DNA of 64,000 nt from Dinoroseobacter sp049801095 (GTDB lineage: Bacteria; Pseudomonadota; Alphaproteobacteria; Rhodobacterales; Rhodobacteraceae), in NCBI RefSeq assembly GCF_049801095.1, contig NZ_JBNAGH010000003.1:620001-684000 (forward strand). Direction: 5' to 3'. Numbering within the stretch: position 1 is the first letter of the stretch; every line of letters starts with the position of its first letter. This document shows positions 8,298 through 17,342 of the stretch, piece by piece. The notes below the pieces were generated by a model. That model ran no database searches, had not been told where the DNA came from, and worked only from the letters and a program-made list of their open reading frames with translations. Position numbers and translations under genes: made by a program.

Positions 8298-8420
8298 GAC
8301 ACCCTCTCAGCTTCCCCGCTGAGCAGTCTATCGCCGATACCGGGCAAAACCAGACCCCGTCTTTCGCCGATCCCGGCGCAGCGTCACGGGCCTGTTGCAA
8401 AGCTTTGCTCAAACGCCCCC

Positions 8421-9278
8421 ATGCAGGAGAGACTCGATCCGCTGATTGCTGAACGCGCCCCGTGGCTGTTTGACGACGGGCTGGGCGTGGCTGTGGCGCG
8501 GCGGGCGCTGACAGAGCTGCTGGGCTATCCGCGCACGGTAGCCTTGGGCGAACGGCTCGCCCCGAAACCCGCGCCGGAGATCATGGCGACCATGGGCGCG
8601 CAATTGGCCCGCGCCGTGCGCGTGAGCGGCCTGGAAAACATCCCATGGCACGGAGGCGCGCTGGTTGTGGCAAATCACCCGACCGGGATCGCGGACGGTA
8701 TCATCCTGCATCATGCGCTGGCGCCGATCCGCCCGGATCTGTTTTTCTACGCCAATTCCGACATCCTCCGGGTGCTGCCGCAGATGACCCAACTGATCGC
8801 GCCCGTGGAATGGCGGCACGAGAAGCGCAGCATGACCAAAACGCGCGAGACCATGGCCTATACGCGCACAGCCCTCGGGCAGGGGCGGCTCGGCGTGATC
8901 TTTCCCTCCGGGCGTCTGGCCAAACGGCGGGGCCTGCGCCTCTTCGAGCGGCCCTGGATGGCGTCGGCGGCGATGATCGCCCGCAAATTCGACGTGCCGG
9001 TCATCCCGATCCACATTCAGGCCCGCAACTCGGTCCTGTTCTACCTCTTTGACCTGATCCACCCGACCCTGCGCGACATCACCCTCTTCCACGAGACCCT
9101 GAACAAGGACCGCCAGCCCTTTCAGGTCACCATTGGCGAGCCGATCTCTGCCGCCGCCCTGCCTGCGCGCAGCGAAGAGGGAATTGCGATGCTGCGCGAC
9201 ACGACCCTTGCCCTGGCCGGTTCAGAGACCGCCGGCGTGTCGCTTTTGCAGGCGACCAAACGCCCCAGCTGGGTCTGA
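8421..9278 (+). CDS. 1-acyl-glycerol-3-phosphate-type acyltransferase (PlsC-like)
   Basis: The 285-residue protein contains the acyltransferase block I VVANHPTGIAD (His-X4-Asp, about residue 80), block II around RPDLFFYANSDILRVLP, and block III IFPSGRLAKR in place of the common FPEG(T/S)RS. These motifs define glycerolipid acyltransferases that esterify lysophosphatidate or related acceptors at the membrane. The open frame continues far upstream, but that part lies antisense to the CoA-transferase gene. The ATG at 8421 begins a normal N-terminus and is preceded by a short AT-containing gap. The Ser replacing the Glu of block III sets it apart from standard PlsC and its acceptor is uncertain. 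Confidence 0.82.
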   Translation: MQERLDPLIAERAPWLFDDGLGVAVARRALTELLGYPRTVALGERLAPKPAPEIMATMGAQLARAVRVSGLENIPWHGGALVVANHPTGIADGIILHHALAPIRPDLFFYANSDILRVLPQMTQLIAPVEWRHEKRSMTKTRETMAYTRTALGQGRLGVIFPSGRLAKRRGLRLFERPWMASAAMIARKFDVPVIPIHIQARNSVLFYLFDLIHPTLRDITLFHETLNKDRQPFQVTIGEPISAAALPARSEEGIAMLRDTTLALAGSETAGVSLLQATKRPSWV

Positions 9279-9385
9279 GCGCCGCAGCCCCCGGGATCCG
9301 CGCGAATTTGACTCGCCCTGAAGGGTAACTCTCTGGTAACGAATTCGTGGGGATTGGAGAATTTCTCTCTAGAAGGTGCTGCCAC

Positions 9386-9595
9386 ATGCAACATGACATT
9401 CGGTCTTCTGCCGCTGACGTCCTGGCTCTGGGCGATGAGGATATCGGGGAGTTTCTGCGGGATCAGATCGCGCATAAACGCCTGAGCGCCCTGGTTCACA
9501 CCCTGAATGAAGAGATCCTCGAAGGCTCCGCCGAGATGGCCAATGCTGCCGCGCGTGCCCTGGCCCGTCTGGGATTCGTTGACGAGGTCGCCTGA
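9386..9595 (+). CDS. Small acidic helical protein, unknown function
   Basis: This is a 69-residue open frame starting at the ATG at 9386 (MQHDIRSSAADVLALGDED), with a weak GAAGGTG ribosome site. A longer start at 9347 is possible. The protein is rich in Ala, Leu, Asp and Glu and is predicted by eye to be almost wholly helical, without Cys, signal peptide or membrane segment. It stands alone between a plus-strand acyltransferase and a convergent surface-polysaccharide gene, with about 107 bases upstream that could hold its own promoter. I do not recognise the family. Codon use is like the neighbours, which supports it being real. Confidence 0.6.
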   Translation: MQHDIRSSAADVLALGDEDIGEFLRDQIAHKRLSALVHTLNEEILEGSAEMANAAARALARLGFVDEVA

Positions 9596-9613
9596 CCTGG
9601 TGACCCCCGGGCG

Positions 9614-10582
9614 CTAGAGACCGCGCGTGGCCCAACCGAACCCGGTCTGGCCAAATCCATTGCCGTTATAAAGCATCACATGACCCTGCCCGAGCGGCAG
9701 GATCGTGGGATAGGCCTGCATGAACCCGTCCCAGTCCGACGTGGTAGGCGGGTTGGCGAAAACCAGGGGCTCTGCCGGGCCTGCGGGCAGCCCCTCCGCA
9801 TCCAGCGGCAGGGACAGAATGCGATAGGCCGCGTCCCGATCCGTCCGAAAATCGCTCCGCGCCCGGTAAGAGAAATAGAGCCGCTCGCCCCCGTCAATCC
9901 GCGCCCGCCAGGGACGGGCCAGCCCGCCGCCCTCGGGCAGATTCGCGGTGCCCGGCGCGATCAACACGTCCTGAGGGGTCCAGGTCAGGCCATCCTCCGA
10001 GACCGCCCGCCGCAGCCCATAATCCGCATCCGCCGGCCCCTCCGGCCGCGGGGTCCAGCCCGTGGCACTCATGTACCAGGCGGAAAACCCTGTGGGCTCA
10101 GCTTGAATATGGGCCAGCGAGACAAAGAACGGGTCCACCGAACCGACCGACAGGACCGGCCCCGCGCATTGTCGCGTGAACGCCGCGCCATCCGGGCTCG
10201 TGGCCAGACCAAGCGCCAGCCCGTAGGGCACATCCCGGCGCAGATGCATCCCCATATAGTAGAGATGCGCGATCCCATCGCGCCACAAGGCCACACTCGG
10301 CCCCTGCCCCGCGCTGTCGAAGGTCCCCGGCACCCCGAGGGGCAGGATCGGCCTGTCTGACCGCCCGATCACCCGCATCTCGTCCAGCGGGTCCACATCG
10401 ACCCAGAGCATGCGCGCCCGGTTCTCCTGATCCCGCACGGCGTAATAGAGCCGCCAATGCCGGTCGTCGAAGATCAGCGGCGTCGGGTTCTGGGCATGGC
10501 TTTGCCACCAGTCCACGCCCGGCTCCGGCGCGATCTGGATCACCCCGCGCCGCTGCCAGAGATCTGCGCCCGCGCCGGTCAC
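9614..10582 (-). CDS. Five-bladed beta-propeller, glycosyl-hydrolase-like protein
   Basis: The 322-residue protein has repeated blade-like patterns typical of the GH43/62/32/68 propeller superfamily: NPTPLIFDDRHWRLYYAVRD, GPSVALWRDGIAHLYYMGM, GYGL-like turns, RPWRARIDGGERLYFSYRAR and QAYPTILPLGQGHVMLYNGNGFG. No signal peptide is visible, so it is probably cytoplasmic. Proteins of this kind occur in capsule and LPS gene clusters, sometimes as transferases or hydrolases of unknown specificity. It is the last gene of a four-gene minus-strand unit and its ATG overlaps the stop of the acyltransferase gene. The catalytic residues are not assigned. Confidence 0.7.
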   Translation of the reverse strand: MTGAGADLWQRRGVIQIAPEPGVDWWQSHAQNPTPLIFDDRHWRLYYAVRDQENRARMLWVDVDPLDEMRVIGRSDRPILPLGVPGTFDSAGQGPSVALWRDGIAHLYYMGMHLRRDVPYGLALGLATSPDGAAFTRQCAGPVLSVGSVDPFFVSLAHIQAEPTGFSAWYMSATGWTPRPEGPADADYGLRRAVSEDGLTWTPQDVLIAPGTANLPEGGGLARPWRARIDGGERLYFSYRARSDFRTDRDAAYRILSLPLDAEGLPAGPAEPLVFANPPTTSDWDGFMQAYPTILPLGQGHVMLYNGNGFGQTGFGWATRGL

Positions 10583-11250
10583 AACAACCTGCGCATCCGG
10601 CTGCTCTTGAAGGGTTTGGTCTCGGGCGCGGGTCCGACCACGACCCCCTCATCGGGCACATCCTGCGAAACAAGCGCGGCGTTCAGGAGCGCCGCAGCCC
10701 GGCCAATCTTCAACCCATGGGTCACCGCGACTTGCCCGGCCAGATGGCACTCATCCCCGATCACCGTGGAGCCCGCGACGCCCACTTGTGACGAGATGAA
10801 GACATGATCACCGATGGTGACATGGTGGCCGATATGGTTGCCGCTCCACAGGATGCAATTGTTGCCGATCCTGGCGAAGGGCTGGATGATGTTGCGCTCA
10901 AGGATCACGCAATTCTCGCCAATGCTGTCGCCGTAATAGTGACAATCCGGATGCAGGAAGCTGGCGAAGGCATAGCCCCGCGCCTTGCCCTCCAGATACC
11001 GGTCCCGGCGAATCGTGTTCATGCGCTGGTAGGTGAGCGGCCCGAGCAGCTGCACCTTGTCAGGCGAAAACTGCGCCTCGAGTTGCGACCAGGGCACCAG
11101 CGGCAGCCCGTCATGGGTCTCGGCGGTGCAATAGGCGTCGTCCAGCGTGTAGCCGACGATGTTCAGATGCGGCGCTTCTGCCCGGATATAGACCGCGACC
11201 ACAGCGGCCATATCCCCCGCCCCAAAGAGCACGATATCCGTTTGCGTCAT
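10579..11250 (-). CDS. NeuD/PglD-type sugar O- or N-acyltransferase (left-handed beta-helix)
   Basis: The 223-residue protein begins with a PglD-type nucleotide-sugar binding domain (TQTDIVLFGAGDMAAVVAVYI). From about residue 95 hexapeptide repeats follow (SIGENCVILERNIIQPFARIGNNCILWSGNHIGHHVTIGDHVFISSQVGVAGSTVIGDECHLAGQ), which build the trimeric left-handed beta-helix of acetyl-CoA-dependent transferases. The active-site His is probably in GNHIGHHVTIGDH. It would acylate a sugar, often an amino-sugar made by the aminotransferase two genes upstream. The start at 11250 overlaps the GT61 stop (ATGA). Confidence 0.85.
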   Translation of the reverse strand: MTQTDIVLFGAGDMAAVVAVYIRAEAPHLNIVGYTLDDAYCTAETHDGLPLVPWSQLEAQFSPDKVQLLGPLTYQRMNTIRRDRYLEGKARGYAFASFLHPDCHYYGDSIGENCVILERNIIQPFARIGNNCILWSGNHIGHHVTIGDHVFISSQVGVAGSTVIGDECHLAGQVAVTHGLKIGRAAALLNAALVSQDVPDEGVVVGPAPETKPFKSSRMRRLL

Positions 11251-12647
11251 GGCGCGCCCTCCTCTGCAGGGGCTTCGAGCCAAGCCATGGCGGCCTCGAA
11301 ATCCGGGGCCGCGATCCGGTAGTTGGACTGATCCACCCAGCGATCCGTTCGCTTGGAAAACGCCCCGGCCAGCACCCGCATCTCAACCCCGGTCTGAGCA
11401 TGGGCCTCGATCTGCATGGCCAGCCGCGACATGTCCGGATGGCTGAGATAAAGCAGCCGCGTTCTCTTTGCGGCAAGAAAGAGCCCGAGCGACGCCGACC
11501 CGTTCTGCACCGCGATGCGCCGGGCGCCACGGATCGCGCGGATCTGCGCGTCAAAGCTCATTTCCTCAGGAAAACAGGTGCGATAGCCCAGCACCTCAAG
11601 CTTGCCGCGGATCTCCTCCCAATTGTCGATGGCCCGGTGGCGATTGGGTTTGCGCGCCCAGAAGAGCCGGTCCGCAGGGGCGGTGTCCTCCGCCTCAGCC
11701 GCGATCTTGGCCTCCACCCGGTCCGACACGGCGGAGTAGGTCCCGGCCAGCCCGATCGCGGTCGGGTGGAGCGCGGCGATGTCCAGCCCCTGATCCGTCA
11801 GCAAGAGATGGGGCGCGTGCATCCAGTTCTGCGTCACGAACAGCTGCGCGACCTCCACCGCCTCCCCCTTGCCGATCTCGATCAACTCGACCCCAGCAGC
11901 CCCCGCGAAGAACCGCAGGGATTGCACATGCTGGCGCGGCATATGGCTGTCGATCAGAACCGGCAATGGCGCCCCATCGGCCCCGCGCAGATCCGCGCCA
12001 AGGGTTGCTTGCGCCGCCAGAAACTGGGGCAGATGCTCCATCATCCAATGACCGAAGGAGATCGAATTGATCCCAAGCATCGAGAGGGCTCGCGGCAGTG
12101 CGCGGCGCGGTGCGTCTGGCGCGACCAGAACCTGCGCGCGATCCGGCGCGATGCGCTCAAAGACGATGGGATCGAAGGCCAGCTCCACCGGCAGGGCCAC
12201 CCGCTCCTCCGGCGTTGCATCGAGCAGAAGGCGTCCGTCTTGCGCAATCAGGGCGGAGCGGCCAAAGACCGTCGCCCCATGGAGCCAGCCAGAGAGGACC
12301 CGGCGGCTCAGATTGTCAAAACCCGGCACCTCCGCCGGACCATAAGTCACCGGCGCGCGATTGCTGAGCGGCGCGCCTCCTTCGTTCAGAACGGTGACCG
12401 GGCCCGGCCCGGCCTCCAACGCGGCGGCGAGCGGCGCGATCTCCATCTCAACGCAGTGGCACCCGGGCCCCAACCCCATGAGATCCGCGTAATGCGCCAC
12501 CGCCGCGTCCAGGGGCAGGGCTGCGCGCAAATCGCGCTTCACATGCATCGCGTTCATCAGGGAGACGGGCCGCCCGTTCGGCGGCGGGACCGCGCGTTTG
12601 CAGATCCGTTCCCAAACAGCGGCCGAAATCTCGGCAGGGCGCGCCAT
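11247..12647 (-). CDS. Glycosyltransferase family 61 protein (DUF563)
   Basis: The 466-residue protein carries the GT61/DUF563 signature region NSISFGHWMMEHLPQFLAAQ (about residues 215-235). Further C-terminal family elements are LFWARKPNRHRAI, FPEEMSFDAQIRAIRGARRIAVQNGSASLGLFLA and LYLSHPD. These enzymes transfer sugars in polysaccharide and LPS assembly in the cytoplasm. The start at 12647 overlaps the aminotransferase stop by one base (TGATG); the extended frame to 12815 is antisense-like and was not used. Donor and acceptor are not predictable. Confidence 0.83.
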   Translation of the reverse strand: MARPAEISAAVWERICKRAVPPPNGRPVSLMNAMHVKRDLRAALPLDAAVAHYADLMGLGPGCHCVEMEIAPLAAALEAGPGPVTVLNEGGAPLSNRAPVTYGPAEVPGFDNLSRRVLSGWLHGATVFGRSALIAQDGRLLLDATPEERVALPVELAFDPIVFERIAPDRAQVLVAPDAPRRALPRALSMLGINSISFGHWMMEHLPQFLAAQATLGADLRGADGAPLPVLIDSHMPRQHVQSLRFFAGAAGVELIEIGKGEAVEVAQLFVTQNWMHAPHLLLTDQGLDIAALHPTAIGLAGTYSAVSDRVEAKIAAEAEDTAPADRLFWARKPNRHRAIDNWEEIRGKLEVLGYRTCFPEEMSFDAQIRAIRGARRIAVQNGSASLGLFLAAKRTRLLYLSHPDMSRLAMQIEAHAQTGVEMRVLAGAFSKRTDRWVDQSNYRIAAPDFEAAMAWLEAPAEEGAP

Positions 12648-13804
12648 CACGAGGCGGACCGTACCGCAGTTTGCGGCGCCGACGCCTCCTGCGCCGCCTG
12701 GGCAAGATGGGTCGCGATCGCCGCGATCCGGTCCTCGGTGAGGTCTGGCGCCATGGGAAGCCCGATCAGCCGCAGCCCCAGATCGACCGTCGCAGGCAGG
12801 GGATCCCTTGGGCATTCGGCAAAGTTGGACATCTCGTGGAGCCCATGCTCATACCAGCGCCGCCAGCCAAAGGCCGCCGCATCCAGCGCGTTGAGCAGGG
12901 GATCCGCCGCCGCACCGCTGGCCACCTCCAGCAGGGCATAGGCCGAGCTGACCTCGGGCGACGCAAAGAGGCGTCCCGGCACGCCCGCCTCGCAAAAGGT
13001 CCGGCGATAGGTCTCGGACACCGTCCCATAGGCCGCGGCGCGCCGGTCAAACATGTCGAGCATCGCATGCCCGACAGCGGCGTGGTATTCGCTCATCTTC
13101 CCATTGAACCCCGACATCCGGCATTCCCGCGAGTTCAGGAAGCCGAAATTCGTCGCCTGCGAGATCAGCTCGCGCCCGGGCTGGGTGTCCCAGATCACGG
13201 CCCCGCCCTCGCCGGTGGAGAAGGTCTTGGTCGCGTGAAAGCTCAGGCAGACCGGGATGGTCTCGGTCACGGCCTCCGGTGCGGCGATCACCGCTTCAAA
13301 CGCGGCCGCCGCGTCGACAATCACGGGGATCCCCGTGGCCGCGCGCAAATCCTCGAAGGCGGTGATATCCGGCAGCCGTCCATAGGGCGCCACAACCAGG
13401 ATCACCCCGACCTGAGAGAGCGCAGGATGGGTTGCCAAGGCGCCCGGATCCAGCGCCCAGGTCGCCGGGTCGATATCGGCGAAGTAGGGGGTGTATCCGC
13501 ACCGCTCCGCCGCAAGCGCCGTGGCCGCGAAGGTATAGGACGGCAGCAGCGCCAGCGGGCGCTCGGGCCCGGCCCGCCCGGCAGTGGCGAGGATCGACGC
13601 CTCCAGCGCTGCGGTTCCGGACGCCGTGGTGGTCACCACATCACGCGCCGCCCCCAATGCCTGCGACAGCCGCGTCTCAAGCCTGCGCACCAGCTCGCCG
13701 CGGTTCGCATACCAGCGATTGCGATCCGGGACCTCCAGATAGGCCATGATCTCCTGCGCGCCGGGCAAAAGGGGATCGCACACTTTGTGCAGGTCGCCGC
13801 TCAT
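12647..13804 (-). CDS. DegT/DnrJ/EryC1/StrS-type PLP-dependent sugar aminotransferase
   Basis: The 385-residue protein has the PLP fold type I features of sugar aminotransferases: TTTASGTAALEASI (phosphate-binding turn, about residue 60), VDAAAAFEAVI, and the lysine motif LSFHATKTFSTGEGGAVIWD with the Schiff-base Lys, then RMSGFNGKMSEYHAA. Such enzymes aminate keto-sugars linked to nucleotides. The ATG at 13804 is preferred because an AGGATGG sits at a suitable distance; the ATG at 13819 has its Shine-Dalgarno too close. It opens the four-gene unit aminotransferase - GT61 - acyltransferase - propeller. Confidence 0.87.
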   Translation of the reverse strand: MSGDLHKVCDPLLPGAQEIMAYLEVPDRNRWYANRGELVRRLETRLSQALGAARDVVTTTASGTAALEASILATAGRAGPERPLALLPSYTFAATALAAERCGYTPYFADIDPATWALDPGALATHPALSQVGVILVVAPYGRLPDITAFEDLRAATGIPVIVDAAAAFEAVIAAPEAVTETIPVCLSFHATKTFSTGEGGAVIWDTQPGRELISQATNFGFLNSRECRMSGFNGKMSEYHAAVGHAMLDMFDRRAAAYGTVSETYRRTFCEAGVPGRLFASPEVSSAYALLEVASGAAADPLLNALDAAAFGWRRWYEHGLHEMSNFAECPRDPLPATVDLGLRLIGLPMAPDLTEDRIAAIATHLAQAAQEASAPQTAVRSAS

Positions 13805-14052
13805 CAAACTGTTGTCCATCCTTGGAACTGCGCGGCGACAGGGCCGGCCAAGTCTCATGCTATGGTGCACCAATCGCGGATGAAAGCGCAATCGGCCCGC
13901 CACCACTGTGGCCCAAGCGCGACGGTTCGCGCCCCGCGCGCCCGCGCTCTCGCGGCGCCAAGAGCGCCCGGTTGAGCATGCCCGCCTGCCCTGTATGCTC
14001 CGATCAACGCCCAAGGCGAGCAGCGCCGGGTGTGGATAGAAGGCGATCAAAC
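13805..14052. other. Divergent gene-free region between two polysaccharide units
   Basis: This 248-base gap must hold promoters for the minus aminotransferase unit and the plus GT2 unit. I see no clear -35/-10 pair, palindrome or small gene in it. The open frames that enter it from both sides lose normal protein character here. Confidence 0.5.
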
Positions 14053-14985
14053 GTGAAAATCAGCGCGGTCATCTGGGTGAAGGATGAGGTCGACCTGCTG
14101 GGCCGGGCCGTGGCCCAGCTCCTACGCAGCGGCGTCTACTCGATCAGCATCATGGATGACGGCTCCACCGATGGGACGGGCGCGCTGGTCGACCGGCTCT
14201 GTGCCGCGCATGACAATGTGCATCGCTGCGCACGGGTGATCGACCTGAAAACCTCGCTCGGGCTGGATGGCCCGATCTTTGGCCCCATCCTGCAGCGGGA
14301 CCAGCCCGACTGGCTCATGGTGACCGATGCGGATGAGTTCTGGATGCCGCGCCGGGGGGATCTGCGCAAGACGGCCGCGCTGGCCAATCATGATGTGGTC
14401 GTGGTCGAGCGGTTCAACGCAGCCCTGCCCGAGGGCGCGGTCGACCTTGCGCAGCTGGACAGCGATGCGGGCCTGCGCAATCTGCCGCTTCTGGTGGAGC
14501 GTGCAGCGCTCTCCCGCCAGGCCATGGCCGAAGATCCAAGCCTGCGCTGGGTCACCCATCGCATCGGGCCCAAGCTGATGGTGCGGCCCGAAACGGTGCA
14601 GAGCTACGGGCTCGGCATGCATCAGGTCGCCACGGCCGATGCAAGCGTGCTGCGCCGCGCCCGGGGGCAGGACATCGTCGTAGCCCACCTGCCTTTCACC
14701 ACCTATGCCCGCTTCGAGCGCAAGGTGCAGAACATCGCGGGCGTCTTCGCGCGTTATGATGCGGATCATTCCGGGAACATCGCCTGGCATTGGCGGCGCT
14801 GGCTGGAGATCTATGAGGCGGGTGGTTTGCAGGACGAGTTCGACCGGCAATTCTATGCGCCCGACGCGCTGGCCGCGATGGAAGCCGCCGGGGCGGTGCG
14901 GACCGCCCACGGGGTTTTCGAGGATCGCCGGGCCGAAGCGCTCGCCCGCCGGACCGCAATCGCCGCCAAGACCGGAGGGGCGTGA
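14053..14985 (+). CDS. Glycosyltransferase family 2 protein
   Basis: The 310-residue protein starts at a GTG with AGAAGG upstream. It has the GT-A nucleotide-sugar fold: KISAVIWVKDEVDLLGRAVAQLL, then SISIMDDGSTDGTGALVDRL, and the metal-binding DxD-like MVTDADEFWMPRRGD at about residue 95. The later part contains a His-rich stretch and FTTYARFERKVQNI, which resembles the DUF4422/GT92-like group that modifies glycans. It is the first gene of a three-gene plus unit with wbqC and a methyltransferase. The acceptor is unknown. Confidence 0.82.
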   Translation: MKISAVIWVKDEVDLLGRAVAQLLRSGVYSISIMDDGSTDGTGALVDRLCAAHDNVHRCARVIDLKTSLGLDGPIFGPILQRDQPDWLMVTDADEFWMPRRGDLRKTAALANHDVVVVERFNAALPEGAVDLAQLDSDAGLRNLPLLVERAALSRQAMAEDPSLRWVTHRIGPKLMVRPETVQSYGLGMHQVATADASVLRRARGQDIVVAHLPFTTYARFERKVQNIAGVFARYDADHSGNIAWHWRRWLEIYEAGGLQDEFDRQFYAPDALAAMEAAGAVRTAHGVFEDRRAEALARRTAIAAKTGGA

Positions 14986-15635
14986 TGCGGGTCGCGGTGA
15001 TGCAACCCTATCTCTACCCCTATCCGCTCTATTTTCACCTGATCGCCTCGGTGGATCTCTTCATCCTCTTTGACTGCGTGCAGTTTCCCCGACGCGGGCG
15101 GATCCACCGCGCCCCGCTGCCCGAGGATGGCTGGCTGACCCTGCCCCTCGCACGCCAACCGCGCGACACAATGATCGAGGATCTGCGGTTCGCCACCGAC
15201 GCAAGCCAAAGATGGTCCCAGCGCCTCGCGGCCCTGCCCTGGCTCTCGGAGGAGATGGTCGAAACGCTCTCCGCCCCGTTCGCAGACGGGGTCACTGCCT
15301 ATCTCGACGGGCAGCTTGCGCGCGCTTGTGCGATGCTGGGGATCAAGACGCCAATCCGGCGCAGCTCGGACCTTGCCCTGCCCCCGGATCTGCGCGGACA
15401 GGACCGGGTGATCGCCGCCGCCCGCGCCGCAGAAGGGAAGACCTATGTGAACCTGCCCGGCGGGCGCGACCTCTACAACGCGGCGACGTTTCGCGATCAC
15501 GCCCTGCGGCTTGCCTTCCTCGCCCCCTACACGGGCACCCGTTTCTCCATGCTCCACGCGTTTTCGACCGAGCCGATCCACGCGCTCCGCGCCGAGCTAG
15601 CCCAACTCCCCCCGCCCGAGGAGGTCCAGCACTGA
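14985..15635 (+). CDS. WbqC-family protein
   Basis: The 216-residue protein opens with the WbqC signature VAVMQPYLYPYPLYFHLIASVDLFILFDCVQFPRRGRIHR. Later come QDRVIAAARAAEGKTYVNLPGG and the conserved YTGTRFSMLHAFS. WbqC-like proteins occur in O-antigen and capsule clusters and are thought to act on sugar nucleotides or acyl groups; no biochemical role is firmly set. The ATG overlaps the stop of the GT2 gene (TGATG), which indicates translational coupling. Confidence 0.85.
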   Translation: MRVAVMQPYLYPYPLYFHLIASVDLFILFDCVQFPRRGRIHRAPLPEDGWLTLPLARQPRDTMIEDLRFATDASQRWSQRLAALPWLSEEMVETLSAPFADGVTAYLDGQLARACAMLGIKTPIRRSSDLALPPDLRGQDRVIAAARAAEGKTYVNLPGGRDLYNAATFRDHALRLAFLAPYTGTRFSMLHAFSTEPIHALRAELAQLPPPEEVQH

Positions 15636-16270
15636 TGGATCGCAGCCCCGAGACCTTGCATGACTATTATGACCGCTGCCTCGCCGATCACGGCGACACC
15701 GCCCAAGGCGCCGGCTGGCCCAATGAGGCGGACCGGCAGACCCGGTTCGGGATCATGAGAGAGCTGGCGCCCGCAGGTCAGATGCAGGATCTCTGCGATC
15801 TGGCCTGTGGCACAGGCGCGTTTCTCGACCATCTCATCGCGGCAGGCCAACCGCCCCGGCGCTATCTCGGTCTCGATATCTCCGAAGCGGCCATCACCAC
15901 AGCCCAGGCAAAGCATGGCGCCGAACACTTCGCCCGCCATGACATCCTGCGAGACCCGGCACCCGGGCCGTTCGACTATGTGATCGCCAACGGGCTCTTC
16001 ACCGTCAAGGACAGCCTGAGCCAGGACGAGATGTGGGACTTCCTGCGCGCCGCCACCACTGCCATGTGGGAGATGACGCGGCACGGCATGGCCTTCAACG
16101 TCATGTCCGCCGTGGTCGATTGGCAGCGCGAAGATCTCTTCCACGTGGAAAGCGACGCGCTTCTGCGCTGGCTCTACGGGCTCGCGGGGCGGCGGGTCAT
16201 CCTGCGCGCCGATTACGACCTTTATGAATACACGGCCTATGTCTATCGCAGCCCGATTGCAGAGCGCTGA
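15635..16270 (+). CDS. Class I SAM-dependent methyltransferase
   Basis: The 211-residue protein has motif I DLACGTGAFLDHLI (SAM-binding, about residue 50), motif II RYLGLDISEAAITTAQAKH, and FDYVIANGLFTVKD. The start overlaps the WbqC stop by one base, with GAGGAGG upstream. In this operon it probably methylates a sugar or an intermediate of the same polysaccharide, but a non-sugar acceptor is possible. Its stop codon abuts the stop of hypE on the other strand with no spacing at all. Confidence 0.85.
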   Translation: MDRSPETLHDYYDRCLADHGDTAQGAGWPNEADRQTRFGIMRELAPAGQMQDLCDLACGTGAFLDHLIAAGQPPRRYLGLDISEAAITTAQAKHGAEHFARHDILRDPAPGPFDYVIANGLFTVKDSLSQDEMWDFLRAATTAMWEMTRHGMAFNVMSAVVDWQREDLFHVESDALLRWLYGLAGRRVILRADYDLYEYTAYVYRSPIAER

Positions 16271-17302
16271 TCAACAGATCCGGGGCAATTGCTCGCCCAC
16301 CAGCATGTCGACGATCCGCGTGCCCCCGAAGAGCGTGGTCATGACCACCCGGCCCGGATGCTCCGCCACCGCACGCCCGACGATGCAGGCCCCGCGCCCG
16401 GCAGAGGTGCCGCGCATGGCCGCAAGTGCCGCCTCCGCCTCTGCCTCCGGCACAAAGAGGACAAGCGTGCCCTCATTGGCGAGATAAAGCGGATCGAGCC
16501 CGAGGATCTCACACGTCCCCCGCACCTCGTCCCGCATGGGGATCGCGGTCTCCTCGAGCACCACGCCCACGCCCGCCGCCTCGGCAATCTCGTTGAGCGC
16601 CGAGGCCAGACCGCCCCGCGTCGCATCCCGCGCCGCCCGCGTATTGGGGGCGACCGCCAGAACCGCCTCCATCAACCCGTTGAGCGATTGGCAATCAGAC
16701 GAAATCTCCGCACTCAGCGCCATGTCCCCGCGCGCCGCAAGGATCGTGGCACCGTGATCTCCCAGCACACCGTTCACGATCGCCACATCTCCCGGACGCA
16801 CATGGCCCGCGGCCAGATCCCGGCCTGGCGGGATCACCCCAACCCCCGAGGTTGTCACGAAAATCTTGTCCGCCGAGCCGCGCCCGACCACCTTGGTATC
16901 GCCGGTCACGATGCGCACGCCCGCCGCCGCCGCCTCCCGCGCCATGGAGGCGACCACCCGCTGCACCAGCGCGATCTCGACCCCTTCCTCAAGGATAAAC
17001 GCCGCCGAGAGCCAGAGCGGCTGCGCCCCGCCCACGGCCAGATCATTCACCGTGCCGCACACTGCGATCTTGCCGATATCGCCGCCGGGAAACTCCACCG
17101 GATCGACCACGAAACTATCCGTCGTAAAGGCCAGCCGCGCCCCGGGCTCGGCCAGAGCCGCCGCGGTCAGACGCGCCTGATCCTCCATCCCGTCGGGCTC
17201 AAAGACAGAGGTGAAGACCACCTCGATCAGATCCCGCATCGCCTTGCCGCCGCCCCCATGGGACAGGGTCACCGCCGTGTCGCGCAAGCTCTTGGCCGTC
17301 AT
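16271..17302 (-). CDS. hypE: [NiFe]-hydrogenase maturation protein HypE (carbamoyl dehydratase)
   Basis: The 343-residue protein has the HypE ATP-binding features VTLSHGGGGKAMRDLIE and ITGDTKVVGRG-type repeats, and ends in PRIC, the invariant C-terminal Cys that carries the thiocarboxamide. With HypF it makes the thiocyanate from which HypCD takes CN for the iron centre. The start at 17302 has GAAGGTGGG upstream; the longer reading to 17350 runs through an intergenic repeat. It is the last gene of the hup/hyp run, 69 bases after hypD with hairpins between them. Confidence 0.97.
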   Translation of the reverse strand: MTAKSLRDTAVTLSHGGGGKAMRDLIEVVFTSVFEPDGMEDQARLTAAALAEPGARLAFTTDSFVVDPVEFPGGDIGKIAVCGTVNDLAVGGAQPLWLSAAFILEEGVEIALVQRVVASMAREAAAAGVRIVTGDTKVVGRGSADKIFVTTSGVGVIPPGRDLAAGHVRPGDVAIVNGVLGDHGATILAARGDMALSAEISSDCQSLNGLMEAVLAVAPNTRAARDATRGGLASALNEIAEAAGVGVVLEETAIPMRDEVRGTCEILGLDPLYLANEGTLVLFVPEAEAEAALAAMRGTSAGRGACIVGRAVAEHPGRVVMTTLFGGTRIVDMLVGEQLPRIC

Positions 17303-17342
17303 CGCGCCCACCTTCTCATTGTTCGTCAAATACTCTGGGGGA

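Noticed and set aside
6417..8420. Upstream extension of the acyltransferase frame
   Set aside because: It lies wholly antisense to the CoA-transferase gene; the protein-like part begins at the ATG at 8421.
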